Assembly (NCBI GenBank): GCA_017435185.1
Contig: JAFSFN010000243.1
Coordinates: 1 to 7,748 of the forward strand
DNA length: 7,748 nucleotides
Origin: Clostridia bacterium
GTDB taxonomy: Bacteria; Bacillota; Clostridia; Christensenellales; CAG-138
Reading direction: 5' to 3'
In this document: positions 5,505-7,748 of the stretch, one piece after another
Layout: each line of letters opens with the position of its first letter
How positions within the stretch are numbered: position 1 is the first letter of the stretch
Position numbers and translations under genes: made by a program
The notes under the pieces: generated by a model
What the model was told of the DNA's origin: nothing
The model's database searches: none
Seen by the model: only the letters and a program-made list of their open reading frames with translations

Positions 5505-6237
5505 GAGCATGTTCACCCCTTTCATGGCAGGCACAGTCACAGCGCAGGAAACGTGCACTTACATCGCTTGAACGGTATTCGTCCGATGAACCGAAGAACA
5601 CGACTCCGCCTGTACCCATATGCAACACTTTGTTAGAATCATGAAGGGCACAGCTTACATCGTGGGATACCATTACTATCGTTATATGCTCTCTGGCGTT
5701 AAGATCTTTTATAAGTGAATAAAGTTCTGCTGTAGCAAGAGGATCGAGCCCTGTTACGGGTTCGTCAAGGAGCAGGAGCTTTGTGGTTGCACATAATGCT
5801 CTTGAAAGCAATACACGCTGTTGTTGTCCTCCGCTGAGCTCACGGTATGAACGCTTTTTAAGGTCTGAAATGCCCATGCGTTCCATATTTTCTAACGCTT
5901 GTGCTTTGTCGGTGGCAGAATAGAAAGGTTTAATTCCCGAATGTTTGCCGAGACAACCTGAAAGCACCACTTCAAACACGGAAGCAGGGAAATCACGCTG
6001 AATAAGTGTCTGCTGGGGGAGATAACCTATTTCTTTTTGGGTAACACCATTATATATTATTTCGCCTTTGCGAGGAGTCATGAGCCCGAGCATACCTTTT
6101 ATCAGTGTAGATTTGCCCGAACCGTTTTCACCGACGACACAGAGATAGTCTCCGGCTTCAAGCTCGAAGCAAAGGTTTTCGACGGCTATTCCCGATTCAT
6201 ATGAAAGGGTGAGATTTTTACAACAAACAAGGGACAT
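5497..6237 (-). CDS. znuC: Zinc/manganese ABC transporter, ATP-binding protein
   Basis: Cytoplasmic ATPase of the metal importer. All nucleotide-binding motifs are intact: Walker A GENGSGKST (residues 36-44), Q-loop LPQQ (73-76), signature LSGGQ (134-138), Walker B LLLLDEP (154-160), D-loop GLD and switch His192 (VSHD). The LPQQTLIQRDFPASVFEVV stretch is typical of the ZnuC/AdcC/MntB-type group. The 246-residue chain ends in an unusual tail rich in metal ligands (Cys233, Cys235, Cys237, His238, His243, His245), which may bind zinc. The ATG overlaps the znuA stop as TAATG, and a GAGAAGG site lies upstream inside the znuA coding end, so the two are co-translated. The DNA for the tail also holds the ribosome binding site and start of znuB. 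Confidence 0.95.
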   Translation of the reverse strand: MSLVCCKNLTLSYESGIAVENLCFELEAGDYLCVVGENGSGKSTLIKGMLGLMTPRKGEIIYNGVTQKEIGYLPQQTLIQRDFPASVFEVVLSGCLGKHSGIKPFYSATDKAQALENMERMGISDLKKRSYRELSGGQQQRVLLSRALCATTKLLLLDEPVTGLDPLATAELYSLIKDLNAREHITIVMVSHDVSCALHDSNKVLHMGTGGVVFFGSSDEYRSSDVSARFLRCDCACHERGEHAHV

Positions 6238-7154
6238 TATTTTAAGCCTTCTCTCAGATTTTCAAGGTTTTGATACATGAGTGACAAATATGAAGCACCG
6301 CTCTCAAACTCTTCTTTTGATACGTTGTGACATGAGTGCAGGAGCAGAAGCTGTGCGCCGGTATCATTGGCTATAGCTTGTGCCACGGTGGGTTTGGTAA
6401 GCTCTCCGTGAAAAACGGCAGTTATGCCTTTTTCTTTAATGGTGTCTATTATCTGCGCTATTGCTTTTGCGGACGGTTCGGTTTCTTCCGAACAGGAATC
6501 ATAAGCGGAAATATAATTTAAGCCATAGTGCTTTGCAAAATAATGCATTGCAAACCTGTCTCCGAAACAAACAGTATCCTGCTTTGCACAGGAAAGCATT
6601 TCTTTCATGTCGGAATCGAGCTTGGATAGTTTGGCGCAATATGTATCTGCGTTTTCGATATATACGGAAGCGTTATCGCTGTCTGCGCTGCAAAGTGCAT
6701 CAGCTATATTTTGCACCATCGTTATTGCAAGTTCGGGGTCAGTCCAAATGTGAGGGTCGAAGTGGGGGTGTTCATCGTGTGTTTCAAGCGTGTCGAGTGA
6801 TATTCCTTTTGAAACATCGATTACCATTACATCGCTGTCGATACCTTCGATGATATCATGTGCCCATGCTTCCATATATTCGCCTGTATACAGAAAAATA
6901 TCCGCTTCACTTATACCGATTATATCTTGCGGTGTGGGTTCATAGGAATGGCTTTCAACACCCGAGGGAAGCAAGAGGGATACAGAAGCATATTCGCCTG
7001 CTATTTCTTTTACAAAATCATATTGAGGAAAGAGGGTTGCAACTATTTTGAGTTTGCCGTCATCGTTTTTATCTGTGTCCGTACATCCGCACAACAAAAA
7101 AAATAAGGATGAGAGCATTGTACATATAAGCATTAAAGAAAAGGATCTTTTCAA
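6237..7154 (-). CDS. znuA: Zinc-binding ABC transporter lipoprotein (ZnuA/AdcA-type, cluster A-I)
   Basis: Extracellular metal-capture lipoprotein. A signal peptide (MKRSFSLMLIC...) ends in lipobox LCGC with lipidated Cys24. The N-lobe begins KIVATLFPQYDFVKEIAG and carries ligand His69 in GVESHSYEPTP. A short His-rich loop (His126, His129, His131) then leads to DPHIW with ligand His135. In the C-lobe the usual His before the AFGY motif is replaced: the protein reads FGDRFAMHYFAKHYGL, with His204 and His209 nearby and Arg200 at the canonical spot. Glu251 (HGEL) fits the last ligand position. The GDRF form plus CSEETEPS resembles a Firmicute subgroup I recall (GDRFPFRYL). The start is TTG at 7154, overlapping the previous stop as TTGA; it alone gives the Lys-Arg needed ahead of the hydrophobic run. 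The His-rich loop suggests zinc rather than manganese. Confidence 0.92.
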   Translation of the reverse strand: MKRSFSLMLICTMLSSLFFLLCGCTDTDKNDDGKLKIVATLFPQYDFVKEIAGEYASVSLLLPSGVESHSYEPTPQDIIGISEADIFLYTGEYMEAWAHDIIEGIDSDVMVIDVSKGISLDTLETHDEHPHFDPHIWTDPELAITMVQNIADALCSADSDNASVYIENADTYCAKLSKLDSDMKEMLSCAKQDTVCFGDRFAMHYFAKHYGLNYISAYDSCSEETEPSAKAIAQIIDTIKEKGITAVFHGELTKPTVAQAIANDTGAQLLLLHSCHNVSKEEFESGASYLSLMYQNLENLREGLK

Positions 7155-7748
7155 TTCGTTTCACTGACCTTTCTGTATATATAGTCTACATAAATATCAA
7201 CAATGTCAATATCGGTATTTGCATATATCATTCTTGCGCCTACTGCATCTTCAACTTCGTTGAATATCAGCTTGCCGTTATCAAAAATAAAATCTACGCC
7301 TGCATAACCAAGGTCAAACATGGATGCAGCTTTAAGAGCAATTTCACGCTCTTCATCGGTCAGTTCATGGAGAACAGCACTTCCGCCAAGTCCGTAATTG
7401 CTTCTGAAATCCGAGTTTGACTGTCTTAACATGGCACAGACAATTTCATTGCCCACAAAATAAACACGAAGATCTTTGCCGATATCACCGGCGAGCTTTT
7501 GAATAACGGGTGCATCAGGAGCAATTCTGTCTATTGCGGTTTTAAGCTCGAATTCATTATGAGCGAGCATAACATTTCTGCCGCCGCACCCGTGTGCAGA
7601 TTTTACGACAAGGGGGAATTCTCCGAGAATGGAGGCATCGTTGAAACTGTAATATGTATCCATTATAGGCAGACCTGCAGAAGCTGCACGCATATATGTG
7701 AGACGCTTGTCATTTGCGTTTTCAATAACATCACTGTTGTTGAAAACA
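7151..7748 (-). CDS. RimK/LysX-like ATP-grasp enzyme, N-terminus outside the window
   Basis: The reading frame is open to the window edge, so only the C-terminal 199 or so residues are seen. An internal ATG at 7693 is not the start: the residues before it (NDKRLTYMRAASAGLPIMDTY) already belong to the conserved ATP-grasp entry segment. Next come the ATP-binding strand and loop FPLVVKSAHGCGGRNV, VIQKLAGDIGKDLRVYFVG, the FRSNYGLGGSA segment, and the metal-binding end GVDFIFDNGKLIFNEVEDA. These identify an ATP-grasp ligase that would join a carboxylate to an amine using ATP. The final motif (NEVEDAVGARM) differs from the EVN-NPG of true RimK and LysX, so the substrate is unknown. It overlaps znuA by four bases and heads the metal-uptake block, which suggests a linked role or simple co-transcription. 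Confidence 0.85.
   Translation of the reverse strand, partial: VFNNSDVIENANDKRLTYMRAASAGLPIMDTYYSFNDASILGEFPLVVKSAHGCGGRNVMLAHNEFELKTAIDRIAPDAPVIQKLAGDIGKDLRVYFVGNEIVCAMLRQSNSDFRSNYGLGGSAVLHELTDEEREIALKAASMFDLGYAGVDFIFDNGKLIFNEVEDAVGARMIYANTDIDIVDIYVDYIYRKVSETN

Noticed and set aside
6461..6853. Plus-strand open frame of about 130 codons opposite znuA
   Set aside because: Arg/Cys-rich composition typical of a shadow frame; no domain, and znuA is certain on the other strand.

Overview
The window looks like chromosomal DNA from an anaerobic, low-to-mid GC Gram-positive bacterium, most likely class Clostridia and, by overall feel, the Oscillospiraceae/Ruminococcaceae. Supporting signs are lipobox lipoproteins, an rpsF-ssb-rpsR ribosomal operon, strong AAGGAGG-type ribosome binding sites, a superoxide reductase of the desulfoferrodoxin type, and a clostridial-style beta-propeller lipoprotein. 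The genus assignment is inference.

Layout. The left end (1-1924) carries two plus-strand genes: an 11-TM sodium-coupled NSS-family transporter and a two-iron superoxide reductase (desulfoferrodoxin). The middle (1925-2473) is a gene-poor, structure-rich stretch. A decayed XRE/HTH gene sits there between two mirrored sets of hairpins, and each set begins within 10 bases of the stop codon of the flanking gene. From 2474 to the end every gene is on the minus strand: a DUF5050-like beta-propeller lipoprotein with its own promoter; the rpsR, ssb and rpsF genes (transcribed rpsF-ssb-rpsR, with a clear promoter, short leader and terminator); and upstream of those a tightly overlapping four-gene block, ATP-grasp enzyme (cut by the window edge) - znuA - znuC - znuB, for zinc or manganese uptake.

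How the parts work together. The ZnuA lipoprotein captures metal outside the membrane, ZnuB is the channel and ZnuC powers it. All three genes overlap and are probably translationally coupled, including to the RimK-like ATP-grasp gene in front. No terminator is visible between znuB and the rpsF promoter, so metal-uptake transcription may run into the ribosomal operon, whose S18 keeps a Cys/His zinc-ribbon set. S6 and S18 assemble as a pair on 16S rRNA, and SSB coats single-stranded DNA.

Most notable observations: (1) a composite hairpin tail present twice in mirror image after two convergent genes, with paired base changes in the stems; (2) a likely leaderless mRNA for the lipoprotein; (3) a Cys/His-rich tail on ZnuC; (4) a ZnuA whose usual third metal-binding His position is altered; (5) a RimK-like ATP-grasp gene coupled to zinc uptake upstream of the gene for S6, the classical RimK substrate. 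I do not see phage, transposase, CRISPR, tRNA or rRNA features.
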